From: CBDBZL01 sp965213545
Lineage (GTDB): Bacteria; Pseudomonadota; Alphaproteobacteria; Sphingomonadales; Sphingomonadaceae
Direction: 5' to 3'
Assembly: GCA_965213545.1 (NCBI GenBank)
Contig: CBDBZL010000002.1
Span: 744,001 to 808,000, forward strand
Length of the DNA stretch: 64,000 nt
Shown here piece by piece: positions 45,001 to 53,753 of this stretch. The notes below the pieces were generated by a model. The model had not been told where the DNA came from, did no database searches, and was given only the letters and a program-made list of their open reading frames with translations. The translations under genes were made by a program, and so were the position numbers. The stretch's first letter is position 1. The number at the start of each line of letters is the position of its first letter.

Positions 45001-45074
45001 ACAAGCTTATTTAGCTTGTAACGAGGGGCGCCGGTAACGACGCCCCTCTATGGGCATTTAGCTATTAACTAAAT
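45001..45074 (+). other. Three consecutive hairpins after the peptide ORF
   Basis: Perfect stems lie at 45001-45007/45013-45019 (ACAAGCT), 45023-45030/45041-45048 (GAGGGGCG) and 45056-45061/45069-45074 (ATTTAG). Only the second is GC-rich enough to act as a terminator, and no clear T-run follows. Together with the ORF they form an unusual structured intergenic region before the convergent engB gene. Confidence 0.55.
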
Positions 45075-45088
45075 CCGCTGCTCTTTGT

Positions 45089-45784
45089 TTACCCTCCACC
45101 CGCTGAGGCGGTTACACTATTGAATACGCGAATGCGCAGGTCAATGATACCTAAGCGCTTCTGCGCGCTAGTTACCAATACTTCAGGATGAGCTGCCGAT
45201 TGGTCGCAACCGGCCAACTGCGCCGAGGTGCGCGCAATTTGTAATTCTTGAGCGTTGACCTTGTCCGCCTTGGTCAAGACGAGCCGATAAGCCACACCCG
45301 ACTCGTCCAGCAGTGTCATCATTTCACGATCGATCGGCTTTACCCCGTGACGCGAATCGATCAGCAGCAACACAGTGCGCAACACCGTGCGGCCGCGCAG
45401 GAAATCGCGAACCAGTTTGCGCCATCTTGCGGTTACCGCCGGCGGCGCCTTGGCAAATCCATAGCCCGGCATATCCACCAGACGAAACTGACAGGGTTCG
45501 CCGATCTCGAAAATATTCAGTTCTTGCGTCCGACCAGGCGTGACCGATGTCCGCGCAATCGCGCGACGGCCCGTCATTGCGTTGATGAGACTGCTCTTCC
45601 CAACATTCGAACGACCCCAGACCGCCACTTCGGGTACCGACGGTTCCGGCAGAAACCGAAGCGCTGGTGCTGAAAGCAAAAACCTTACAGGCCCAGCAAA
45701 GAGGCGTCGGGCCTCCTCGAGCTGAGCTGATGCCACGACCTGCGAATCGCGCGTTAGCTCAACCTGATCTCTCGCCGTTCCCAC
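45089..45784 (-). CDS. engB: Ribosome biogenesis GTP-binding protein EngB (YihA/YsxC)
   Basis: The 231-residue GTPase has G1 GRSNVGKSSLIN, G3 DMPGYGFA and G4 TKAD. EngB is needed for large ribosomal subunit assembly. The N-terminal 50 residues are longer than average but contain the family AGPVRFLLSAP segment. It lies after yidC on the same strand, as in many proteobacteria. An overlapping minus-strand frame between yidC and engB (45754-45990) has no ribosome binding site and is not annotated. Confidence 0.94.
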   Translation of the reverse strand: MGTARDQVELTRDSQVVASAQLEEARRLFAGPVRFLLSAPALRFLPEPSVPEVAVWGRSNVGKSSLINAMTGRRAIARTSVTPGRTQELNIFEIGEPCQFRLVDMPGYGFAKAPPAVTARWRKLVRDFLRGRTVLRTVLLLIDSRHGVKPIDREMMTLLDESGVAYRLVLTKADKVNAQELQIARTSAQLAGCDQSAAHPEVLVTSAQKRLGIIDLRIRVFNSVTASAGGG

Positions 45785-45928
45785 GCGAATGCGATCCTTC
45801 CCGCCCCCTCGGCTTCAAAACAATCAATCTCCCTCATGACTGAACAAACCATTTTTGTCCGCCTGATATCAATCCCAATATTCGCAAGATCAACAGGTTG
45901 CATCACCCCCCCCGGTGCGAACTTGTGC

Positions 45929-47668
45929 TCAGGCCTTTTCTTGCTGGGCCGAACGCGCCCTGTCAGCGGCCTCCTTCTGCGCCGCCGCACGCAATTGGGG
46001 GTGTTTGGAATAAAGATATTTCTGCTGCGCGAGGGTAAGGATGTTGGACGTGATCCAGTAGAGGAGCAGTCCCGCAGCGAAGGGCGCCATGACGAACATC
46101 AGCACCCAGGGCATGAACATGAAGATCTGCTGCTGGATAGGGTCGAGCGCGGCCGGGTTGAGCTTGAACTGAAGCCACATCGTCACGCCCAGGAGAACCG
46201 CCAGCACGCCGATCGCCAGGAACCCGGGCGGAGTGAAGGGCAACAGGCCGAACAGGTTGAGTATGGTCGCCGGATCGGGTGCGGACAGGTCCTTAATCCA
46301 CAAGGCAAAGGGCTGATGACGCATCTCGATCGCGATGATCAAGGTCTTATAGAGCGCGAAAAAGATAGGGATCTGCAGCAGAACAGGAAGACAGCCGGCC
46401 AACGGGTTGAGCTTCTCTTCCTTATAAAGCTTGGCCATTTGCTGCTGGAGCTCAGGCTTGTCGTCCTTGTATCGCTCCTGCAGCGCTTTCATCTTGGGCT
46501 GGACCGAACGCAACTGCGCCATCGATGCGAATTGTTTCTGCGCGATGGGGAACATCAGCGCACGGATGATCACTGTCAGAAGGATGATCGCCACGCCGAA
46601 ATTGCCCACCGCATGGAAAAGCTGACGCAGCAGCCAGAAGATCGGCACGACAAACCAGCGGAACCACCCCCAGTCGATCGCCAGCCCGAAATTGGCGATG
46701 CCTGCGTCCTCGTAACCGTCGAGCACCTCGGTTACCTTGGCGCCGGCGAACAGGCGCGTCACCCGGGTCTGCTGCTGGCCGGCGGCAAGCGTGACCGGGT
46801 CGTAGATAAGATCGGCGCGGTACAGATCGCCGCTGACCGAGCGAAAGCCTCCTTCGGCCCTAGTGCCAGCTTGCGGAACCAGCGCCGCCAGCCAGTAGAT
46901 ATCGGTGAACCCGACCCAATCGGCACGGCCGGGTGGACTGACCGGACCTTCTTCGGCCACGTCGCTGTAATCCCAGTCGAAATCCACCTCGCCGGCAAAG
47001 GACCCTATGAAGCCCGAATGGACGTTCCAGGTATCACCGCTGGCGGTTGCGCTCGTCCGGTTGACGAAGGCGTAGGGCCGCAGCGCCACCGATCCACCAC
47101 TTGTATTGACGACGCTCTGCTCGACGGTGATCATGTAGTGTTCGTCAATGGTGAAGGTCAGGCGGAACACTTGCCCCTGACCATTGGCCCAAGCGAGCCG
47201 TACCGGGCTGTCCCGGGTCAGCATATCGCCTTCGACCTGCCAGCGAGTCTGGGCGTCGGGTGTGGCAACCCCCTCACCGACCCAGCCGAACTGGGCGAAT
47301 TGCTGGATATTGGTGCCGGCGGGCGCGAACAGGCGGATGGGGCCTGAATCCCTGTCCAATGTCTGGCGGTGGGTCTTGAGAACGATGTCGTCGATCCTGC
47401 CGCCAACAGGGTTGATCGATCCGGCAACCTCGGGTGCGTCGATCCGCACGCGGCCTTCGGAAGCCAGCGTCGTCGCCACATCGCGCAGCGGCTCGGCGGG
47501 CTCGCCTACGGGCTGCTCGAGCTCGGCGCGCAATGTGGGGGCATCGACCCGTTCCGCCTGTTCGAGCGACGCGGGCTGCGGATACATCCGGCTGATCAGC
47601 AGGTCCCAGCCGAACAGCAACGCGGCGCACAGCACGATGGCGAGGATAAGGTTGCGCGAACTGTCCAA
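45929..47668 (-). CDS. yidC: Membrane protein insertase YidC
   Basis: YidC inserts and folds inner-membrane proteins. The product has 579 residues from a TTG at 47668, chosen because GGAAAG precedes it and the protein then begins MDSSRNLILAIVLCAALLF, as YidC proteins of this group do. The frame stays open to a TTG at 47725, inside yidD. After helix 1 comes the large periplasmic beta domain, then the five-helix core (FPIAQKQFASMAQLRSVQPK, quoted as AQKQFASMAQL, and GCLPVLLQIPIFFALYKTL), with the hydrophilic groove Arg. It follows yidD and rnpA. Confidence 0.94.
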   Translation of the reverse strand: MDSSRNLILAIVLCAALLFGWDLLISRMYPQPASLEQAERVDAPTLRAELEQPVGEPAEPLRDVATTLASEGRVRIDAPEVAGSINPVGGRIDDIVLKTHRQTLDRDSGPIRLFAPAGTNIQQFAQFGWVGEGVATPDAQTRWQVEGDMLTRDSPVRLAWANGQGQVFRLTFTIDEHYMITVEQSVVNTSGGSVALRPYAFVNRTSATASGDTWNVHSGFIGSFAGEVDFDWDYSDVAEEGPVSPPGRADWVGFTDIYWLAALVPQAGTRAEGGFRSVSGDLYRADLIYDPVTLAAGQQQTRVTRLFAGAKVTEVLDGYEDAGIANFGLAIDWGWFRWFVVPIFWLLRQLFHAVGNFGVAIILLTVIIRALMFPIAQKQFASMAQLRSVQPKMKALQERYKDDKPELQQQMAKLYKEEKLNPLAGCLPVLLQIPIFFALYKTLIIAIEMRHQPFALWIKDLSAPDPATILNLFGLLPFTPPGFLAIGVLAVLLGVTMWLQFKLNPAALDPIQQQIFMFMPWVLMFVMAPFAAGLLLYWITSNILTLAQQKYLYSKHPQLRAAAQKEAADRARSAQQEKA

Positions 47669-47694
47669 AACTGGCTTTCCGATGCGTCTTCCCG

Positions 47695-47943
47695 TCAGCC
47701 GGTCCCGTCCGGCCCCGGCACGCAAGCCGGCACTGGGGGCACCGGATCATAGCCGTGTCCACCCCAGGGGTGGCAGCGCATTAGCCGCTTGGATGCCATC
47801 CATCCACCCTTGATTGCGCCATGGCGTTCGATCGCCTCGATCGCATACTGGCTGCACGACGGCTGGAAGCGGCAACTGGGTGGCAGAATGCGTGAGGGGC
47901 CGATCTGCCACACGCGGGCAACCAGAATAAGCGCGAACTTCAT
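47695..47943 (-). CDS. yidD: Membrane protein insertion efficiency factor YidD
   Basis: The 82-residue protein has the invariant core PPSCRFQPSCSQYAIEAI and GGWMASKRLMRCHPWG, with the Cys cluster of YidD. It helps YidC insert proteins at the inner face of the membrane. The ATG overlaps the rnpA stop by four bases. Confidence 0.94.
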   Translation of the reverse strand: MKFALILVARVWQIGPSRILPPSCRFQPSCSQYAIEAIERHGAIKGGWMASKRLMRCHPWGGHGYDPVPPVPACVPGPDGTG

Positions 47944-48368
47944 CCGCCCACAATTCCGTGCAAGGCAGATCCGCCAGCTGCTTTGTGCCCGGCGCGCCGC
48001 CGTTTACCCGACCTGCCGGCGCGCGGCGCATCGCCCTGTCCAGCCGCAGCGCGTGCGAGCGCCTCACCCAGTTCCGCGCGCAAGGCGGCGAAGTCGCGCT
48101 CTATGCCGCCCTCCCTGCCGATCAGCACATGATCATGATTGGCCATGCCGTTGGTAGGAAGCGTGTCGCGCAACAAGGCGCGCAGCCGCCGCTTCATCCG
48201 GTTGCGCACCACGGCATTGCCGATCTTGCGGGTGACGGTGATCCCATAGCGCATGCCGTTGCCGTCATTCGCCCGGGCCAGGAGCACAAAGCCCGGCCGT
48301 GCGACACGAAGGCCCCGGTTGGCGGCGAGGAAATCTGCGCGGCGGGTTAGGACTTGCAGACCGGTCAT
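47940..48368 (-). CDS. rnpA: Ribonuclease P protein component
   Basis: From ATG 48368 the product has 142 residues: LQVLTRRADFLAAN at the N-terminus and the RNA-binding signature KIGNAVVRNRMKRRLRA. RnpA is the protein subunit of RNase P, which trims tRNA 5' ends. The C-terminus is longer and basic (GRSGKRRRAGHKAA). Its frame continues upstream without conservation. rnpA overlaps yidD by four bases, but 337 bases separate it from rpmH. Confidence 0.93.
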   Translation of the reverse strand: MTGLQVLTRRADFLAANRGLRVARPGFVLLARANDGNGMRYGITVTRKIGNAVVRNRMKRRLRALLRDTLPTNGMANHDHVLIGREGGIERDFAALRAELGEALARAAAGQGDAPRAGRSGKRRRAGHKAAGGSALHGIVGG

Positions 48369-48705
48369 GTTCCGGGGCCATAGTAGCATCCTTCGTCCAT
48401 CGCCAGCGGCCGGGGATGGTGGAAACCGGTCTGGCGGCGCGGGTAGCTGGGCTTCGGCGCTTAACGTCGAATAACTATCAGCGTAGGAAAGACCCCCGGT
48501 TGCCCGCGTCCTCAAGTGCGCATCGGCGGCAGTATTAAGGCAGGTTACCGGATTGCCGAGTTCGCCGTTGGCAAGCGTCCACGACCGATGAGCAGGTTAA
48601 CCGGATAAGGAATGACAAAGGGATTCGCAGCGGCCAATCGCCAAACGGCTGATAATATGATGATGCGGCTGGCTAGAGGCCGGCGCGTTCAGCCCTGACC
48701 GTTGC
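48369..48705. other. Unusually long gap between rpmH and rnpA
   Basis: 337 bases separate rpmH and rnpA, which are usually adjacent. I found no convincing gene or terminator; the minus-strand frame that continues from rnpA is unconserved in look. rnpA may have its own promoter here, or the leader may be processed. Confidence 0.5.
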
Positions 48706-48840
48706 TCAGGCGCACAGGACCTTGCGACCGCGACGGCGGCGGGCGCGCAACACCTTGCGTCCGCCCGGCGTTGCCTTGCGCGCAAAAAAACCGTGGCGGC
48801 GGGCGCGCACGAGATTGCTCGGCTGGTAGGTACGCTTCAT
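48706..48840 (-). CDS. rpmH: 50S ribosomal protein bL34
   Basis: The 44-residue basic protein MKRTYQPSNLVRARRHGF... continues with ATPGGRKVLRARRRRGRKVL, the L34 signature. It starts at ATG 48840 on the minus strand, with a good promoter just upstream. It heads the rpmH-rnpA-yidD-yidC-engB group. Confidence 0.97.
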   Translation of the reverse strand: MKRTYQPSNLVRARRHGFFARKATPGGRKVLRARRRRGRKVLCA

Positions 48841-49229
48841 CGAATTCGTCCCTGAAAACTGAACGGCCTAAGAAAGGCCGCCGGCAAGGCAGCCTCCGAA
48901 GTCGTGCGATTTAGTGCCTTCGATCACGCAAGTCAAACTTACCATCCCGGCGGATCGGCATTGCCGACGGTTAGGTAAGAGCGCGAAGCCGTACGTCGCG
49001 GTACCGTGATCGCGGGCGATATGCGCAGCCCGTCCACAATCGCCGCGCGATCCACGCCCGGGCACGATGTGCATCGGCCTCGGGCGATCCATCCAAGCCC
49101 CCGAGCCACCCGCGAGACAAGCCGAGGCAGCCGCGCAAACCGACATATCGCTGCGATCAGTTGGGCGCTTGCCAGCACCGCCTGCCGCGCTAGGCTCGTA
49201 CAGGGGATTTAACGGGGGCGCCGCTCGAC
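48841..49229. other. Intergenic region between divergent rpmH and dicarboxylate symporter
   Basis: About 390 bases hold the rpmH leader and promoter on the minus strand. No further gene was recognised; short frames on both strands are not protein-like. No clear promoter for the symporter was found. Confidence 0.5.
48908..48936 (-). promoter_or_regulatory. Promoter of rpmH
   Basis: On the minus strand TTGACT (48936-48931), 17 bases and TAAATC (48913-48908) form a clear sigma-70 type promoter. A GGCC-loop-GGCC hairpin lies in the leader before the rpmH ATG. Confidence 0.65.
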
Positions 49230-50591
49230 ATGACCAGTGATGCAGCGGAAATTGCCCGCGAGGCGGCGCCGATCGGCCATGGGCGGCTGCAATGGCGCAT
49301 CCTCATTGGGTTCGTCGCGGGTCTGGTCCTGGGTCTGCTGGCCTATTCCTTCGCCCCAGGCGCCACCTGGCTCGAATGGATCGTCGCCTATATCACCACG
49401 CCCGTCGGCCAGGTCTTCTTGCGGCTGCTGTTCATGCTGGTGATCCCGCTATTGGTCAGCGCGCTCATCGTCGGCATCGCGGAGATGGGCGAGGTGCGGA
49501 CGCTGCGTGATATCGGCCTCAGGACGCTGATCTACACGGTCATCGTCTCGAGCATCGCGGTCGCCATCTCCATTACCGTGGTCAACGTGTTCCGCCCCGG
49601 CGACGGCGTTGATCCGGCGGACGCGCAGGAATTGCTTGCCCAGGGCGGAGAAGGCGCGGCGAGCATTCTAAGCGCCTCTGCCGAAAGCGAAGCGGGGGTG
49701 AATCAGCTCATCGCCATCGTTCCGTCCAACGTCATCGCCGCGATGGGCGAGAACGACGTGCTGGCGGTGATGTTCTTCGCGCTGTTCTTCGGCATCGGCC
49801 TGCTCATCGTCCAGACGCCGCGCACCGCGCAGCTCAAGGAAGTGATGGAAGGCGTGTTCGAGGTTTCCATGCGGCTGATCGGCCTTGTCATCCAGCTCGC
49901 GCCCATCGCTATCTTCTGCTTCATGTTCAACCTTTCGGCCCAGTTCGGCTGGGACCTGCTGATCAAGCTTGCGGCCTTCGTCGGCTGCGTGCTGCTGGCG
50001 CTGGGGATCCAGATGTTCGGCGTGTTTCCCGCAATCCTGACCTTCATCGCCCGCAAGAACCCGCTGCAATTCTTCCGCCAGACCCGCGAGGCCAGCGTGA
50101 TGGCTTTCTCCACCGCCAGTTCCAACGCCACGCTGCCCACCGCGCTGCGCGTGGCCGACAGCCAGCTCAAGCTGCCCCCGCGGGTCGCCCGCTTCGTGCT
50201 GACCATCGGCGCCACCGCCAATCAGAACGGCACCGCCATGTTCGAGGGCGTGACGGTGCTGTTCCTGGCTCAGTTCTTCGGGGTTGACTTGACGCTGGCC
50301 GACCAGGCTTTCGTGATGTTGATCTGCATTCTTGCCGGCATCGGCACGGCCGGGGTTCCGGGCGGATCGCTGCCGGTCATCGCGCTCATATTGAGCAGCG
50401 TGGGCATTCCGCCCGAGGGCATCGGCCTGATCCTGGGGGTCGACCGGTTCCTCGACATGTGCCGCACCACACTCAATGTGGTGGGCGACCTGGTGGCAGC
50501 CCAGGTGGTCAGCGTGTTGAGCGATAGCGGGCAAACGACTGCGGGCGTCGTTGATATTGCTGCTTCGCCACCTGTATCGGACCATAATTAG
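49230..50591 (+). CDS. Dicarboxylate/amino acid:cation symporter (DAACS family)
   Basis: The 453-residue transporter has about eight helices and the DAACS signatures AFSTASSNATLPTALRV (Ser-rich re-entrant loop), GATANQNGTAMFEGV (the NMDGT-type cation site) and GVPGGSLPVIALIL. It takes up glutamate, aspartate or C4-dicarboxylates with sodium or protons; the substrate is not resolvable. An inserted segment at about residues 130-160 (EGAASILSASAESEAG) extends a loop. It is convergent with nth. Confidence 0.92.
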   Translation: MTSDAAEIAREAAPIGHGRLQWRILIGFVAGLVLGLLAYSFAPGATWLEWIVAYITTPVGQVFLRLLFMLVIPLLVSALIVGIAEMGEVRTLRDIGLRTLIYTVIVSSIAVAISITVVNVFRPGDGVDPADAQELLAQGGEGAASILSASAESEAGVNQLIAIVPSNVIAAMGENDVLAVMFFALFFGIGLLIVQTPRTAQLKEVMEGVFEVSMRLIGLVIQLAPIAIFCFMFNLSAQFGWDLLIKLAAFVGCVLLALGIQMFGVFPAILTFIARKNPLQFFRQTREASVMAFSTASSNATLPTALRVADSQLKLPPRVARFVLTIGATANQNGTAMFEGVTVLFLAQFFGVDLTLADQAFVMLICILAGIGTAGVPGGSLPVIALILSSVGIPPEGIGLILGVDRFLDMCRTTLNVVGDLVAAQVVSVLSDSGQTTAGVVDIAASPPVSDHN

Positions 50592-50649
50592 CCGGGCGGC
50601 TCATTGCTGCCTCGGAAAGCGGGCCCCGCGGCGTTCGCTCGCCCGGCGG

Positions 50650-51324
50650 TTATTTCTTCGCGCGCCGCGCGGGCGGTTCGAGCACCTTATCGCGATATCG
50701 ACAGAGCGCTTCCACCGGACAGCGCCAGCACTCCGGCGTGCGCGCCTTGCAGACATAGCGGCCATGCAGGATCAGCCAGTGATGCGCATGGCGGCGAAAA
50801 GGTGCAGGCACGCGCGCCTCGAGCTTGGCTTCCACCGCGTCGGGTGTTTTGCCTGGGGCAAGACCAGTGCGGTTCGATACGCGCAGCACATGGGTGTCGA
50901 CGGCAAATGTCTCGGCCCCGAAAGCGCAATTCAGCACCACATTGGCGGTCTTGCGCCCCACTCCCGGCAGCCGGATCAGCGCCTCACGCGTGCCGGGCAC
51001 CGCGCCGCCATGCTGCTCTTCAAGTATCCGGGAAAGCGCGATAATGTTCTTCGCCTTGGCATTGAACAGGCCGATGGTGCGGATATGGTCCTTCAGGTCC
51101 TCCTCCCCGAGCGCCAGCATATCGGCGGGCGTGCTGACCCTGGCGAACAGCGCGCGGGTCGCCTTGTTGACGCCGGCATCGGTCGCCTGCGCACTCAAGA
51201 CCACGGCAACGAGCAGCTGGTATGGATTTTTTGCCAGCAACTCGGTCACCGGATCGGGATCGTCCTGCGCTAGCAGGCGGAAGAACTCGCAAATCTCCTC
51301 GCGCGTCAGACGGCCGCGTCGCAC
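50650..51324 (-). CDS. nth: Endonuclease III
   Basis: The 224-residue DNA glycosylase/AP lyase removes oxidised pyrimidines. It contains the helix-hairpin-helix LIRLPGVGRKTANVV with catalytic Lys, the Asp of AVDTHVLRVSNR, and the [4Fe-4S] Cys set in CKARTPECWRCPVEALC (spacing 6, 2, 5). The N-terminal LAQDDPDPVTELLAKNPYQLLVAV is typical, shown here as DPDPVTELLAKNPYQLLVAV. No operon partner is evident. Confidence 0.95.
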   Translation of the reverse strand: MRRGRLTREEICEFFRLLAQDDPDPVTELLAKNPYQLLVAVVLSAQATDAGVNKATRALFARVSTPADMLALGEEDLKDHIRTIGLFNAKAKNIIALSRILEEQHGGAVPGTREALIRLPGVGRKTANVVLNCAFGAETFAVDTHVLRVSNRTGLAPGKTPDAVEAKLEARVPAPFRRHAHHWLILHGRYVCKARTPECWRCPVEALCRYRDKVLEPPARRAKK

Positions 51325-51510
51325 CGTGCCGCCCCCGTCATGTTAACCGGGTCATGCGAGCGGTCGCGATGAGATAGGCGCCAAGTCCAGCCGCATATCG
51401 ACGCTCAAGATCGCGGTGCGCGCCGAGTCGCAAGGACCTCGCCATGCTCATTCGCGATCGAGCCGACTTTCCCCCCCATCCTGGAAAGCCAAAGACGGTT
51501 CGCTGGCCGA

Positions 51511-52275
51511 TCATGCATCCCCATCCAAACCACGGTCAGTGGGTTCCGCCAGACCGAGCACGTCATTCATCGCGTAGCGCCCCGGCTCACTACCGATCAG
51601 CCATGCGGCACCCCGCACCGCGCCGGCGGCGAAGATGGCGCGGCTCTGGGCGACATGGCCGAGCACCAGACGCTCCTCCTCACCGGCGAAGATCACCTGA
51701 TGCTCGCCCGGCACCGTTCCGCCGCGCAGGCTGGCAAACCCGATCGTGCCGGTCTGCCGCGCGCCCGTCTGATGATCGCGGTCACACCGGGACAGATCCT
51801 CGAGCGCTCGGCCACGCCCCGCCGCCGCCGCTTCACCCAACAGCAACGCGGTGCCCGAGGGCGCATCCAGCTTGGCGCGGTGATGCATCTCGAGCACCTC
51901 AATGTCCCAGGTCTCGCCCAGTCGCCGGGCCACCTGGCGCACCAGATGCGCAAGCAGCGTCACCCCGAGCGAGGTGTTGCCGGTCTGTAGCACGGGCACT
52001 GCATGCGCCGCCTGGTCGATCGCCTGGTGATGCCGCGTTGCAAGTCCGGTCGTGCCGATCAGAATCGGAATGCCCGCCCCGATTGCCGCGTGCAGATTGG
52101 CTTCGAGTGCGGGGGGTGCGGAAAAATCGATCAGCACCTCGCTCGCATCGGCCAGCATGGCGACATCGTCCCCGCGATCCGCCCCGCCCGCCGCCTCGTG
52201 CCCCGCCGCCGCGATGGCCTCGGTCAGCGCGCGTCCCATCCGCCCGTGACTGCCGATGATGCCGATCCGCGCCAT
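51511..52275 (-). CDS. dapB: 4-hydroxy-tetrahydrodipicolinate reductase
   Basis: From ATG 52275 the product has 254 residues. It has the Rossmann start IGIIGSHGRMGRAL, IDFSAPPALEAN, GTTGL, and the substrate loop EMHHRAKLDAPSGTAL with catalytic His and Lys. DapB reduces dihydrodipicolinate with NAD(P)H in lysine and diaminopimelate synthesis. It is divergent from a sirtuin gene with only 25 bases between the start codons. Confidence 0.95.
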   Translation of the reverse strand: MARIGIIGSHGRMGRALTEAIAAAGHEAAGGADRGDDVAMLADASEVLIDFSAPPALEANLHAAIGAGIPILIGTTGLATRHHQAIDQAAHAVPVLQTGNTSLGVTLLAHLVRQVARRLGETWDIEVLEMHHRAKLDAPSGTALLLGEAAAAGRGRALEDLSRCDRDHQTGARQTGTIGFASLRGGTVPGEHQVIFAGEEERLVLGHVAQSRAIFAAGAVRGAAWLIGSEPGRYAMNDVLGLAEPTDRGLDGDA

Positions 52276-52300
52276 TGCCGGCCCCCTCCAAGCGTGCTTC

Positions 52301-53011
52301 ATGGCCCCCATGCCGGCAATCCGCAATATCGTGGTCCTGACAGGAGCGGGGATCAGCGCCGAATCGGGGCTCGCCACCTTCCGCGCCGAAGACGGTCTGT
52401 GGGAGAACCATCCGGTCGAGCAGGTCGCCACGCCCGAGGGCTTCGCGCGCGACCCCGATCTGGTCCAGCGCTTCTACGATGCGCGCCGCACGGCCGTTCT
52501 TGCCGCCATGCCGAACGCGGCGCACCACGCGCTTGGCCGGCTCGAGCGCGAATGGGATGGCGAGCTGCTGCTGGTCACCCAGAACATCGACGATCTGCAT
52601 GAGCGCGCAGGGGCGCATGGCGTGCTCCACATGCACGGCGAGGCGCTGTCCACATGGTGCACAAGCTGCGATGCGCGCCATCCATGGCGGACAACTTTGC
52701 GCGATCGTCCGGCATGCGCCGCTTGCGGTGAGCCCGCGCTGCGGCCCGACATCGTCTGGTTCGGGGAGATGCCCTACCGGATGGACGCCATCTTCACCGC
52801 GCTTGCCCGCGCGGACCTGTTCGTCTCGATCGGTACCTCGGGCGCCGTCTACCCGGCCGCGGGGTTCGTCCAGCAGGCCGCCTCGCACGGGGCGCGGACG
52901 CTCGAGCTCAACCTTGAACGCAGCGCCGGCTCGCACTGGTTCGACGAGACCCTGCTCGGGCCAGCGAGCGAACTGGTGCCGCAATGGGTCGGCCAGCTTC
53001 TGAGCACTTAA
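52301..53011 (+). CDS. cobB: Sir2-family NAD-dependent protein deacylase
   Basis: From ATG 52301 the product has 236 residues. The NAD-binding TGAGISAESGLATFR, NIDDLHERAG, catalytic His in HMHGE, and a zinc tetrad (CTSC, CAAC) are complete. FYDARR carries the Tyr and Arg that bind acidic acyl groups in class III sirtuins, so both deacetylase and desuccinylase activity are possible. It acts on cytosolic lysines. The 25-base divergent gap with dapB forces promoters into coding sequence or leaders to be very short. Confidence 0.93.
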   Translation: MAPMPAIRNIVVLTGAGISAESGLATFRAEDGLWENHPVEQVATPEGFARDPDLVQRFYDARRTAVLAAMPNAAHHALGRLEREWDGELLLVTQNIDDLHERAGAHGVLHMHGEALSTWCTSCDARHPWRTTLRDRPACAACGEPALRPDIVWFGEMPYRMDAIFTALARADLFVSIGTSGAVYPAAGFVQQAASHGARTLELNLERSAGSHWFDETLLGPASELVPQWVGQLLST

Positions 53012-53074
53012 GGCCCGCAGAGCAGAATGGACGGACAAAGCCGGAGTTTGGCGCCTGATCTCCTCCCGAAAGGC

Positions 53075-53719
53075 TCAACTTGCGCGCGCCTGTTCGATGG
53101 CGGCGGCGAAACCATCCCCGTCGAGCGCGCCCTTGTACAGCAGGTCGCCGATCAGATAGGTCGGCGTGCCCGGAACACCCAGTTTCAGCGCATCGGCGCG
53201 GTTGAGCGCGAGTTGCTCGGCGATCGCCGGATCGCTGGCGAGATCGCGGTTGATCTGCTGCCAGTCGCCCCCTGCTTGCTCGACGATCCGGCGCATCACC
53301 GGCTCATCGAGCCTGCGTGGCTCGCGCATGAAGGCGTCATGTATCTGGGAATAGAGACCCTGGTTGCGCGCCGCCAGCGCCACACGCGCCGCCTGTTGCG
53401 AGATCGGCCCGAACACCGGCAGGTCGCGGTAGATAATGCGCACATCGCCCGCCTCGCGCGCCGCGCGCAGCATGGCGGGATGCGCCGCGCGGCAGGCTGC
53501 GCATTGGTAATCAGTAAACACGACCAGCGCCACGCGCGCGGCGCGGGGACCGGCGGAGGGCGAGACATCGTCGGTTTGGAGGCGCGAGAGATCGGTGCGG
53601 GCGCTGATATCCACCCCCGCCGGCTCGCTGTTTCGCAGCACCACGGTAAGCGCGATGCCGGCAAGACAGAACAGCACCAGCGAAACCAGCTGGCGGCGGG
53701 TGATCGCGGCGTTTGACAC
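53075..53719 (-). CDS. DsbA-family thioredoxin-fold oxidoreductase
   Basis: From GTG 53719 (TCA AAC follows) the product has 214 residues; an ATG at 53800 would overlap the upstream gene. One membrane helix or signal anchor (RRQLVSLVLFCLAGIALTVV) leads to a periplasmic domain with the active site YQCAACRAAH (CAAC) and the cis-Pro region GVPGTPTYLI. It probably forms or shuffles disulfides in exported proteins. It is downstream of the MoeB/ThiF-like gene on the same strand, 34 bases away. Confidence 0.88.
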   Translation of the reverse strand: MSNAAITRRQLVSLVLFCLAGIALTVVLRNSEPAGVDISARTDLSRLQTDDVSPSAGPRAARVALVVFTDYQCAACRAAHPAMLRAAREAGDVRIIYRDLPVFGPISQQAARVALAARNQGLYSQIHDAFMREPRRLDEPVMRRIVEQAGGDWQQINRDLASDPAIAEQLALNRADALKLGVPGTPTYLIGDLLYKGALDGDGFAAAIEQARAS

Positions 53720-53753
53720 AGTTCCTGCTCCCGGACCGTCAGGCAGCTCGCGC

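Noticed and set aside
45754..45990. 78-codon minus-strand frame between yidC and engB
   Set aside because: Arg-rich start, overlaps both neighbours, no ribosome binding site.
47269..47760. Long frames antisense to yidC
   Set aside because: High-GC shadow frames without ribosome binding sites or family features.
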